From the NCBI RefSeq assembly GCF_013347965.1, contig NZ_CP048810.1:930001-994000 (forward strand): 64,000 nt of DNA. The letters are read 5' to 3'. The stretch comes from Pseudomonas bijieensis. GTDB taxonomy: Bacteria > Pseudomonadota > Gammaproteobacteria > Pseudomonadales > Pseudomonadaceae. Positions within the stretch are counted from its first letter, which is position 1; each line of letters begins with the position of its first letter. Below, piece after piece: positions 8,342 to 16,013 of this stretch. The notes beneath the pieces were generated by a model. That model was not told the DNA's origin. It saw only the letters and a list, made by a program, of their open reading frames with translations, and searched no databases. A program made the translations under genes and the position numbers.

Positions 8342-9178
8342 TCAGTGTGCCTGAGAAGGCCGTTTGGTTTCGAGTTGCAACGCCCTGCGGATGCCCGTGT
8401 CCAGCAAGCGCGCCGGGGCAAAACTGCGCATGAACTGCAGCTGGCCGGCCGCTTTGCCAGCGGTATAACGCAACTTCGGGCGCTCGGCGCGCGCGGCCTG
8501 GAGTACCACTTCAGCCACCACGTCGGGGCTGTCGGCGGTGGCCATGGCCTGTTGCACCACTTTCGTCACGTTCATTCGAATGTCTTCATACACGTCGAGT
8601 TTAGCGTCGGCCTGGAGGTTGTTGCTCTCGAATTGAGTCTTGGTATAGCCGGGCTCGACGACCGTGACCCTGATGCCGTGTGTGCGTAATTCGTGATCCA
8701 GCGCTTGCGAATAACCTTCCACCGCATGTTTGCTGGCTGAATAGAGGGCCGCGTAGGGAACAGGCACGACGCCGAGGATGGAACCGATATTGATGATGCG
8801 ACCCGCACCTTGGCGTCGCATGTGTGGCACAACCGCGCGAGTCATGCGTACGATACCGAGGAAGTTGGTGTCGAAAAGGGCCTTGGCCTGCTCGACAGAA
8901 CTCTCCTCCGCAGCGGCGGGCGCGATGCCGAAACCGGCATTGTTGACCAGCAGATCGATCCGCCCCTCCAACGTCAGCAACTCCTGGATGACAGCTTCGA
9001 CGCTGGCATCGTCGGTGACATCAAGCACCAACAGTGGCCCCCCCTTTTGCCCCGCCCGCCCGCCGCGTCGACTCGTGCCATAGACGCTGTAGCCTGCCGC
9101 GACGAGCTTATGGGCGATGGCCTCTCCGATGCCGGATGAAGCGCCGGTCACTAACGCGACGGGTTTGTTGATCATCAT
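8342..9178 (-). CDS. Short-chain dehydrogenase/reductase (classical SDR)
   Basis: The protein has 278 residues. The Rossmann motif TGASSGIG (about 14-21), NNAGFG (about 88) and catalytic YSASK (about 157-161), with the preceding Ser in NIGSILG, mark an active classical SDR. AAGGAAAC precedes the tandem ATG ATG start. It is first in a three-gene operon with an AcuI-like reductase and a small membrane protein. An inverted repeat about 130 bases upstream (9306-9331) may be its operator. Substrate unknown. Confidence 0.85.
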   Translation of the reverse strand: MMINKPVALVTGASSGIGEAIAHKLVAAGYSVYGTSRRGGRAGQKGGPLLVLDVTDDASVEAVIQELLTLEGRIDLLVNNAGFGIAPAAAEESSVEQAKALFDTNFLGIVRMTRAVVPHMRRQGAGRIINIGSILGVVPVPYAALYSASKHAVEGYSQALDHELRTHGIRVTVVEPGYTKTQFESNNLQADAKLDVYEDIRMNVTKVVQQAMATADSPDVVAEVVLQAARAERPKLRYTAGKAAGQLQFMRSFAPARLLDTGIRRALQLETKRPSQAH

Positions 9179-9305
9179 GAGTTTCCTTCCGGTTATCGAG
9201 GTTATCCGGTCAGAGATCGCAACTGTGGGCTGGCATGGCTCCGACGTCAGTGCGTGTCATAGACTGGCAGCCTTATGATGATGAGCATAATCGTAGCGGT
9301 CAATA

Positions 9306-9331
9306 TTTTTGATGCTGATTGACATCAAAAA
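9306..9331. repeat. Inverted repeat upstream of the SDR operon (possible operator)
   Basis: TTTTTGATG (9306-9314) and CATCAAAAA (9323-9331) form perfect 9-base arms around an 8-base centre. It lies in the 315-base gap between the SDR start (9178) and the end of the protease gene (9494). An operator for the SDR operon is one reading; part of the terminator structure of the protease operon is another. Confidence 0.4.
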
Positions 9332-9360
9332 AAATGCCGGTAGCAGCCTTGCTCCCGGCA
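9327..9360 (-). terminator. Rho-independent terminator candidate after the RTX protease gene
   Basis: Read on the minus strand, TGCCGG...CCGGCA arms (9335-9360) with further internal pairing are followed by eight T (9334-9327). It lies 134 bases past the protease stop and could end that operon. Confidence 0.55.
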
Positions 9361-9448
9361 CTTGGATAAATCAGTACACATGAAATCAATGATTAATCAG
9401 GCGGTCGACGACCTTGTGGCGAATAAGCTTGCTCGCGCTTGAACGCAA

Positions 9449-9490
9449 AGCGGTCCGGCCCTGGACTGTTTCCCACAGGGCCGAACCGCT
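9449..9490 (-). terminator. Long stem-loop immediately after the RTX protease stop
   Basis: AGCGGTCCGGCCCTG (9449-9463) pairs with CAGGGCCGAACCGCT (9476-9490) with a single mismatch, giving a 15-base stem and 12-base loop that begins four bases after the stop at 9494. There is no long T-tract on the minus strand, so it may protect the mRNA 3' end or act together with the hairpin at 9335-9360. Confidence 0.5.
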
Positions 9491-9493
9491 CTA

Positions 9494-11749
9494 TCAAGCG
9501 ATCAGATCGTTGGCAGTGAGGGTATTGACACCCACCAGCTGGATTTCAAAATCCGCTCCCAGGTCGCCGTTGACGTTGCCATACAGCACCTGATCGACGA
9601 AGCGCAGCTGTCCGGCAGCAGTGAAGTCATTCGAATCGATGAAGCTGAACGTGTCGACAAACGTGGTCAGAAGATTGGCGTCGATTTTCGACAGGTCCAG
9701 CTTGTCGCCCTGCAGGCTGCTGAAGTCGGAAATGGTATCACGGGTAGAACCTATGCCCAGGTCGCTCAGCGTGTTGAAAACAAAGCGGTCGCTTCCATCT
9801 CCGCCGGTGAGGCTATCGGTGCCCTGGCCGCCACTCAGAATGTCATTGCCCGCCCCACCATCCAGCACGTTACGCCCGGCATTGCCGATCAGCACGTTGT
9901 TCAGACCGTTGCCGATACCTATGAAGGCAGTGCCGGTCAGTGTGAGATTCTCCAGGTTGGCACCCAGGATCCAGCCTACCGAGGAGCGCACGGTATCGAT
10001 TTCACCAGCCAGGGTGCTGGTTTCGCTGATGACATCACTGAGGTTGTCGACCACGTAGGTATCGTTGCCGGTACCGCCGACAAGCGTATCGATACCGCTG
10101 CTGCCGTCCAACGTGTCGTTGCCTGCCCCACCACTCAGCACGTTGTTGCCGGCGTTACCGATCAGTACGTTGTTCAGGGCGTTGCCGCTGCCGTTGAGGT
10201 TGGCGCTGCCAATCAGTGTGAGGTTCTCCAGATTGGCACCCAGGCTCCAATTCAGGGAGGAGCGCACGGTATCGATTTCGCCGACCAGGGTACTGGTTTC
10301 GCTGAGAATATCCTTGAGGTTATCGACCACGTAGGTGTCGTTGCCAATACCGCCAATCAAGGTATCGGCACCCGCACCACCATCAAGAACATCGTTGCCT
10401 GCCCCGCCCTGAAGGTTGTTCACGGAGGCGTTGCCCACCAGGCTGTTGTTCAGATCGTTGCCAACCACCGTGAACGCCCCGGTGCCGCTCAGGACGACGT
10501 TCTCGACGTTGCGCAGATTGCTCAGGCCCAGGTTGACAACGCTGCTCGACGAACTGGCGGCATAGGTGACGATCAGGCCATCACTGCCCTGATTGACAGT
10601 TTCTTGTACCAAGACCAATTCATCAGCCCGGTCGAGCACATAAGTGTCGTTCCCCGCGCCACCGATCAGTGTGTCCCGCCCGGCCCCACCGTTGAGTACG
10701 TTGTTGCCAGCGTTGCCGGTCAGCACGTTGTTCAGGGCATTGCCGGTGCCATTGAGATGAGCGGAGCCGGTCAGGATGAGGTTTTCCAGGTTGACGCCCA
10801 GGGCCCAGCTCACCGAGGAGCGCACGGTGTCGATTTCGCTGGCCAGGGCGGTGGTTTCGGTGACGACATCCTTGAGGTTATCGACCATATAAGTGTCGTT
10901 GCCGGTACCGCCAATCAAGGTATCGATACCGCTGCTGCCGTCCAACGTGTCGTTGCCTGCCCCGCCACTTAGCACATTGTTGCCGGCGTTGCCGATCAGC
11001 ACGTTACCCAAGGCGTTGCCGGTACCGTTGAGCAGGGCGGAACCGGTCAGGATGAGGTTTTCCAGATTCGCGCCCAAAGTCCAGGTCACCGAAGAGCGCA
11101 CAGTATCGATTTCACCAGCCAGGACGGTGGTTTCGCTGACGATATCCTTGAGGTTGTCGACGACGTAGGTATCGTTGCCGGTACCGCCAACAAGCGTATC
11201 GATACCGCTGCTGCCGTCCAACGTGTCGTTGCCTGCCCCACCACTCAGCACGTTGTTGCCGGCGTTACCGATCAGTACGTTGTTCAGGGCGTTACCGCTG
11301 CCATTGAGATGGACGCTGCCGATCAGTGTGAGGTTCTCCAGATTGGCACCCAGGCTCCAATTGAGGGAGGAGCGCACGGTATCGATTTCGCCGACCAGGG
11401 TACTGGTTTCGCTGACAATATCCTTGAGGTTGTCGACTACGTAGGTGTCGTTGCCAATACCGCCAATCAAGGTATCGGCACCCGCACCACCATCAAGAAC
11501 ATCGTTGCCTGCCCCGCCCTGAAGGTTGTTCACGGAGGCGTTGCCCACCAGGCTGTTGTTCAGATCGTTGCCAACCACCGTGAACGCCCCGGTGCCGCTC
11601 AGGACGACGTTCTCGACGTTGCGCAGATTGCTCAGGCCCAGGTTGACAACGCTGCTCGACGAACTGGCGGCATAGGTGACGATCAGGCCATCACTGCCCT
11701 GATTGACAGTTTCTTGTACCAGGACCAATTCATCAGCCCGGTCGAGCAC
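9494..11749 (-). CDS. C-terminal part: RTX repeat array and type I secretion signal
   Basis: The open frame downstream of the frameshift is 751 residues, beginning in mid-module at a GTG that is unlikely to be a real start. It has six further GNDTYVVDN/GNDTYVLDR modules, each with the nonapeptide Ca2+-binding GGAGNDxLxG and an IDTVRSSxxWxLGxNLENLxLxG segment. It ends in a serralysin-type C-terminus (DKLDLSKIDANLL, then FIDSNDFTAAGQLRF and VLYGNVNGD). Without the frameshift this is the C-terminal two-thirds of the protease. Confidence 0.75.
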   Translation of the reverse strand: MLDRADELVLVQETVNQGSDGLIVTYAASSSSSVVNLGLSNLRNVENVVLSGTGAFTVVGNDLNNSLVGNASVNNLQGGAGNDVLDGGAGADTLIGGIGNDTYVVDNLKDIVSETSTLVGEIDTVRSSLNWSLGANLENLTLIGSVHLNGSGNALNNVLIGNAGNNVLSGGAGNDTLDGSSGIDTLVGGTGNDTYVVDNLKDIVSETTVLAGEIDTVRSSVTWTLGANLENLILTGSALLNGTGNALGNVLIGNAGNNVLSGGAGNDTLDGSSGIDTLIGGTGNDTYMVDNLKDVVTETTALASEIDTVRSSVSWALGVNLENLILTGSAHLNGTGNALNNVLTGNAGNNVLNGGAGRDTLIGGAGNDTYVLDRADELVLVQETVNQGSDGLIVTYAASSSSSVVNLGLSNLRNVENVVLSGTGAFTVVGNDLNNSLVGNASVNNLQGGAGNDVLDGGAGADTLIGGIGNDTYVVDNLKDILSETSTLVGEIDTVRSSLNWSLGANLENLTLIGSANLNGSGNALNNVLIGNAGNNVLSGGAGNDTLDGSSGIDTLVGGTGNDTYVVDNLSDVISETSTLAGEIDTVRSSVGWILGANLENLTLTGTAFIGIGNGLNNVLIGNAGRNVLDGGAGNDILSGGQGTDSLTGGDGSDRFVFNTLSDLGIGSTRDTISDFSSLQGDKLDLSKIDANLLTTFVDTFSFIDSNDFTAAGQLRFVDQVLYGNVNGDLGADFEIQLVGVNTLTANDLIA
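10061..10870. repeat. Internal tandem duplication within the RTX gene, copy A
   Basis: This block is nearly identical to 11171-11979 at an offset of 1,110 bases (370 codons), dropping to 1,109 after the deleted C. Both copies hold the distinctive LDRADELVLVQETVNQGSDG module and the two modules after it. Similarity falls off gradually at both ends because the flanking modules are themselves repeats. Confidence 0.8.
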
Positions 11750-11979
11750 ATAAGTGTCGTTCCCGCGCCACCGATCAGTGTGTCCCGCCCGGCCCCACCG
11801 TTGAGTACGTTGTTGCCAGCGTTGCCGGTCAGCACGTTGTTCAGGGCATTGCCGGTGCCATTGAGATGAGCGGAGCCGGTCAGGATGAGGTTTTCCAGGT
11901 TGACGCCCAGGGCCCAGCTCACCGAAGAGCGCACGGTATCGATTTCGCTGGCCAGGGTACTTGTTTCGGTGACGACATC
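11171..11979. repeat. Internal tandem duplication within the RTX gene, copy B (carries the frameshift)
   Basis: Partner of 10061-10870. This copy lacks one C of the CCCC run, which breaks the reading frame. The intact copy 1.1 kb away offers a template for repair by recombination or gene conversion. Confidence 0.8.
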
Positions 11980-13251
11980 CTTGAGATTGTCGACCACGTA
12001 AGTGTCATTGCCTGCACCGCCAATCAAGGTATCGATACCGCTGCCGCCGTCCAGGGTATTGGCACCGGAGTTGCCGTTGATGCGGTTGTTCAACGTGTTG
12101 CCCGTGCCGTTGATATTGGTACTTGCGCTCAGCGTCAGGGTCTCGATGTTGGCACCCAGGGTGTAATTGACGGACGAGATGACAGTGTCGATTTCGCTCG
12201 CCAAGGTGCTGCTTTCCTGCACCTTGTCACCGATATTATCGACAACGTAAGTATCGTTGCCCGCTCCACCGATCATCGTATCCTTCCCGGCACGACCGTT
12301 CAGGAGGTTGGCCAATGCATTGCCGATCAATGTGTCGTCATTGGCCGAGCCGACCGCGTTTTCAATTTTGGCCCCGTAGGCGATCGCCAATCCTTCATTG
12401 AAGGCCGTCTGGGTGTCGAGTTTCAGGAACGCTTGGCCGATCTTGCTGAACTGGCCTTCATTCAGGTTGATGCGCACCGCTGCCAGCTGATTGCTTGCGT
12501 CGATCGTGTCATTGCCGCCTGCGTCCCAGATCGTCTCGAAAACCGATTGGCCGACGGCCCAGCTGTAAGTGGTATTACCCGTCTGCCACTGGGTGTTTGC
12601 CCCATAGAGACTCTGTATGGCGGCAATATCCAGCAACATGGGCGTAGTCGGCTCATAGGAATACGCGGTGTTGTAGCTCATAATTGTGTAACGAACGTCG
12701 TCGAACTGAGCGGAAAGCACGGTGGAGTTCGACGAGCTTGGCGAGAACGGATGCTTGAGGCCCAGGGCGTGACCGATCTCATGCATGAACACCAGATAGT
12801 CATAGGTGCCCTTGGCGGGAGCCGGGTTATTCGTGATTGGCCCCAGCCAGACATCACCGGCGCTGGGGGTATTACCAGGAAAATAGCCCCAGGCAGCGGT
12901 GTCATCGTCCATGTACAGGTAACCGCCGAATCGCAAGTCACCGACGTTGCTGGCCGTCTCGCTCACTTGTTGGAATTTGATGTTGGCAACCGAACTCCAT
13001 GTACTTAGCGCACTGACAATGCCGTTCTTCTGCGCCGACGAGAGGACGTAGCCGTACTCATATTCATTTTCGCTGCTGTAGGCGCTGGCGAAATACGAAC
13101 TCATGGTCATGAAGCTGTACGTCAGAGACGTGGTGAACGCTCCGGTGCTCGTATTTCCAGCCCAATAAGTGCCGTAAAGCAAGCTGTTGACCTGTGCGTT
13201 ACCAGTCAGCTTTGCGTACGAAATGGATGAGTAACCTAATGGACTGGGCAT
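11683..13251 (-). CDS. N-terminal part: serralysin-type zinc metalloprotease domain with first RTX modules
   Basis: This 522-residue frame starts after AGGAAATATAG. The zinc site HEIGHALGLKH (about 155-165) and Met-turn YTIMSYN (about 189-195) identify an M10B serralysin-type protease, Ca2+-stabilised and exported by type I secretion. There is no N-terminal signal peptide, as expected for this route. Two complete GNDTYVVDN modules follow. The last 25 or so residues (from GGAGTT) are frameshifted and do not match the repeat. As it stands the product has the catalytic domain but no C-terminal secretion signal. Confidence 0.8.
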   Translation of the reverse strand: MPSPLGYSSISYAKLTGNAQVNSLLYGTYWAGNTSTGAFTTSLTYSFMTMSSYFASAYSSENEYEYGYVLSSAQKNGIVSALSTWSSVANIKFQQVSETASNVGDLRFGGYLYMDDDTAAWGYFPGNTPSAGDVWLGPITNNPAPAKGTYDYLVFMHEIGHALGLKHPFSPSSSNSTVLSAQFDDVRYTIMSYNTAYSYEPTTPMLLDIAAIQSLYGANTQWQTGNTTYSWAVGQSVFETIWDAGGNDTIDASNQLAAVRINLNEGQFSKIGQAFLKLDTQTAFNEGLAIAYGAKIENAVGSANDDTLIGNALANLLNGRAGKDTMIGGAGNDTYVVDNIGDKVQESSTLASEIDTVISSVNYTLGANIETLTLSASTNINGTGNTLNNRINGNSGANTLDGGSGIDTLIGGAGNDTYVVDNLKDVVTETSTLASEIDTVRSSVSWALGVNLENLILTGSAHLNGTGNALNNVLTGNAGNNVLNGGAGRDTLIGGAGTTLMCSTGLMNWSWYKKLSIRAVMA

Positions 13252-13341
13252 CTATATTTCCTGAGGGCTAGCTGCGGACCTTCCTGGATGCGGCCGCTAC
13301 ATAAGGGTATTTTGCACGAGAAACAGGAGTTTTGATATCAC

Positions 13342-14682
13342 TTAGCCACTGCTTTTTAATTCAATATTCGACAACGATGGCGCAACCAACCACTCATTGG
13401 CCCGGCGAATATCCCCATCTCCCAGCCTTCCGCTCCAGCGATGCAGCACCAGCAAACTGGTCACGAACTTGTATTGGGACTGATAGAAATCACGCCGTGC
13501 ACGAAACTCTTCCTTGATGCTGTCCAACACATCGACAGCATTCTTGACCCCATAGCCGAACGCTTTTTCCGTGGCCGCCCGTGACTTTTCAGCCGACTCC
13601 AGCGCGCGCCGTGTTGCCTTGATCCGGCTGAGTTCGGCCGTCATGCCGAGATAAGCGGTACGGGTTTCCTTGACGACCTGACGACGCAAGGCTTCCAGCT
13701 CTTGCTGGGCGGCCTCCCTGTCACTTTCGGAACTCGATACCCGTGCCCGGGTGGAGCCCCCACTGTAGAGCGGCATCTGCAAGTCGAGAGAAGCAACGAG
13801 GTTGTCCGAGCGAGGCGTCACTGCGCCTTCATAGCCGATATCACTGCGTTGCGCCGTCAAGTTCAGGCCCAACCGAGGAAGATGACCCGCCTTGTTTTCG
13901 TCTATTGCCGCCTCGGCGGCTCGGACGCTGTGCTCCCGGGCATGCAGTGCCGGGTTGCTGTCGAGCGCAGTCTGCACCCAGTAGTCTTGCGCTTGCGCCG
14001 GCAGGCTGAAGGCCGGATTGTCGCCGATGCGCTTGAACTGCTCGCTGACATCACGCCCCACCAGTTCGGAAATGGCCTCACGACTGACCAGGACTTTATT
14101 GCCGGCTTCGATCTCGTCGGCCTTGAGCGCATCCACTCGCGCTTCAAGATCCAGTGCGTCGGTCACCATCGCCATCTGCCGCGCGTACAAGGCCTTGACC
14201 CGCTTGAGGTTGCGCTCGGTCGCCTCCAGCTCGCTGCGCACCAGCGACAACTCGTCCTCTGCCGCAAGAACGGCGAAGTAGCGCTCGGACAGATCAATGC
14301 TGGCCTGCACCTGGGTATCGGCCGACTCGTAGCCACTTTGCCGGGTCAACTCAATGTACTTCTGGTAACTGCGCCAGACCTGCGGATCGTAGATCACCTG
14401 ATTGAGCACCACGGCCATGCGCTTGCCGTTGTACTGGATACGGTTCAAGTCGTCATCGCGCCGGCTGCGGTTGACGCTGCCGCTGGCGTTGAGCTGCGGC
14501 AATAATTGACCAAAGGCCGCACGCTCCTTGCCCTCGCCGCTTCGGACCAGGGCTTGCGCCCGCAGCACACGCGGATCAGCCCCCTGCGCTTCCTGATGCA
14601 ACTGCCACAGGTCAACATAAGTATCGTCAGCGAGCGCTCCCAGTGGCATGAGGGCCAGGCACAGGGTGATCAGGAACTTCAT
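13342..14682 (-). CDS. TolC-family outer-membrane channel of the type I secretion system (AprF-like)
   Basis: The protein has 446 residues with an N-terminal signal peptide (cleavage near ALA-DD) and the repeated long alpha-helical TolC pattern. It starts one base after the stop of the HlyD-type gene, so the export genes are tightly coupled. The protease gene follows 90 bases downstream on the same strand. Together with 14684-17729 it should form the envelope-spanning exporter for the RTX protease. Confidence 0.88.
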   Translation of the reverse strand: MKFLITLCLALMPLGALADDTYVDLWQLHQEAQGADPRVLRAQALVRSGEGKERAAFGQLLPQLNASGSVNRSRRDDDLNRIQYNGKRMAVVLNQVIYDPQVWRSYQKYIELTRQSGYESADTQVQASIDLSERYFAVLAAEDELSLVRSELEATERNLKRVKALYARQMAMVTDALDLEARVDALKADEIEAGNKVLVSREAISELVGRDVSEQFKRIGDNPAFSLPAQAQDYWVQTALDSNPALHAREHSVRAAEAAIDENKAGHLPRLGLNLTAQRSDIGYEGAVTPRSDNLVASLDLQMPLYSGGSTRARVSSSESDREAAQQELEALRRQVVKETRTAYLGMTAELSRIKATRRALESAEKSRAATEKAFGYGVKNAVDVLDSIKEEFRARRDFYQSQYKFVTSLLVLHRWSGRLGDGDIRRANEWLVAPSLSNIELKSSG

Positions 14683-14683
14683 C

Positions 14684-16006
14684 TCAGTCCTCGATCAGCG
14701 AGCGGGCGAACACATTGCTGGCCGGTTGCATCAAGTATTGCAACAGCGTCCGCGCCCCCGTATTGACCAGCACCTCGACCGGCATGCCCGGCACCAGGGT
14801 CAGGTTGCCCAGCGTCTGACGCCCCTTGTCCGTCAGGGCCACGCGCGCCAGGTAATAAGCGGTGCCGGTGTCCTTGTTGATCAAGCGGTCGGCGGAAATC
14901 TGCACCAGTCGCCCCTCGATGACGGGCGTGGTGCTGCTCTTGAACGCGCTGAAGCGAATGTCCGCCAGCTTGCCCAATGCGATGCGGTCGATGTCCATCG
15001 GCGACACCTGCGCCTCGACGATCAGTTCCTCGTTGGCCGGGACGATGTCCAGCAGCGCTGTGCCGGGGCTGACCACGGCGCCTAGGGTGTGGACTGTCAT
15101 GCCCATGACCATGCCTGACTCGGGCGCGAGAATATCGGTACGCTGATCACGGTCCTGCAGGGTCGCCAACCGCTCGCGCAGTTCATACACCTTGGTCCGC
15201 GCATCGCCCAACAGGCCGGCGACTTCACTGGCGAAGGCCTTTTTCAACTGCAGGATCTTCAACCTCGCTTCATCGATATTCACCCGCGCCTGCGCGATCC
15301 CGGACTGGCTTTCGGCTACTTCGGTTTGCAGCCTGGAGAGGCTGCGCTCTTGCTCGCGTAGCCGTTGTTTGTCCACGTAGCCTTCGGCAAGCAGCGCCCG
15401 CAAATCGACTATTTCTTCTTGATAGGAGGCCGCCAGCATCTGCTTGCTGGCGATGATCGCCTTGAGTCCGCGGATCTGCTCCTCGATTTGTCCGATGGTC
15501 TTCTCTTGCAGGCCGATTTCGCCCAGCAACGAGGTTCGTCGGGTTTGGAAAATCCGCGCTTCACTGTCGCGAGCCTCTTGTACTCGCGGGTCCGTGGGAT
15601 CCAAGGCAGGCACCGCCACAGGTTCGGGCTGCCCGTCGCGCTCAGCCTCCAACCGCGCCTGCAATTGGAGCGCGGCGATCAACTGGCTGCGTGTCGTTTC
15701 CACTTCCGAACGCGCCTGGGTGTTGTCGAGCACCAGCAACACATCGCCGGCTTTTACCAGGTCACCGTCATGCACGCGCAGTTCCCGCACGATGCCGCCT
15801 TCAAGGTGCTGCACCGTCTTGCGGTAGCTTTTGACCGTGACCACGCCCGGTGCGAGTGCCGAGCTGTCGAGCGGGGCCAACGCAGCCCAGCCACCGAAAA
15901 GGCCAAAGGTGACCAGCAACATGAGGTAGCCGATGCGTCGAACCGGCTTGTCATCGACGGGCAACGTGTTGGATGAGTGCTGACTGTTTTGCATGAGATG
16001 GCTCAT
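14684..16006 (-). CDS. HlyD-family periplasmic adaptor of the type I secretion system (AprE/PrtE-like)
   Basis: The protein has 440 residues. The ATG at 16006 has AGGAAG just upstream and lies seven bases after the ATPase gene stop; the frame stays open further upstream but would overlap that gene. A short cytoplasmic N-terminus, one membrane segment (about 25-45), HLEGGIVRELRVHDGDLVKAGDVL (biotinyl-lipoyl-like hairpin), a long coiled coil and a C-terminal barrel motif (GMPVEVLVNTGARTLLQYLM) match PrtE/AprE adaptors. Confidence 0.9.
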   Translation of the reverse strand: MSHLMQNSQHSSNTLPVDDKPVRRIGYLMLLVTFGLFGGWAALAPLDSSALAPGVVTVKSYRKTVQHLEGGIVRELRVHDGDLVKAGDVLLVLDNTQARSEVETTRSQLIAALQLQARLEAERDGQPEPVAVPALDPTDPRVQEARDSEARIFQTRRTSLLGEIGLQEKTIGQIEEQIRGLKAIIASKQMLAASYQEEIVDLRALLAEGYVDKQRLREQERSLSRLQTEVAESQSGIAQARVNIDEARLKILQLKKAFASEVAGLLGDARTKVYELRERLATLQDRDQRTDILAPESGMVMGMTVHTLGAVVSPGTALLDIVPANEELIVEAQVSPMDIDRIALGKLADIRFSAFKSSTTPVIEGRLVQISADRLINKDTGTAYYLARVALTDKGRQTLGNLTLVPGMPVEVLVNTGARTLLQYLMQPASNVFARSLIED

Positions 16007-16013
16007 CCGCTTC

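Larger units (their letters stand above)
9494..13251 (-). pseudogene. Giant serralysin-like RTX metalloprotease gene, interrupted by a one-base frameshift
   Basis: The gene reads as one product of about 1,250 residues if one base is restored near 11761-11765. There CCC replaces the CCCC seen at the same place in the internal duplicate copy (10661-10665). Upstream of the break is a serralysin (M10B) protease domain; downstream are RTX repeats and a C-terminal secretion region (AGQLRF...FEIQLVGV...NDLIA). Nine GNDTYVVDN-type modules are counted over both parts. It is the last gene after the type I secretion genes on the same strand. Sequencing error in a C run, true pseudogene or reversible slippage are all possible. 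Confidence 0.75.

Noticed and set aside
9494..13251. CRISPR-like periodic repeats
   Set aside because: The periodicity is protein-coding (GGAGNDxLxG and GNDTYVVDN modules) with unequal units and no spacer structure.
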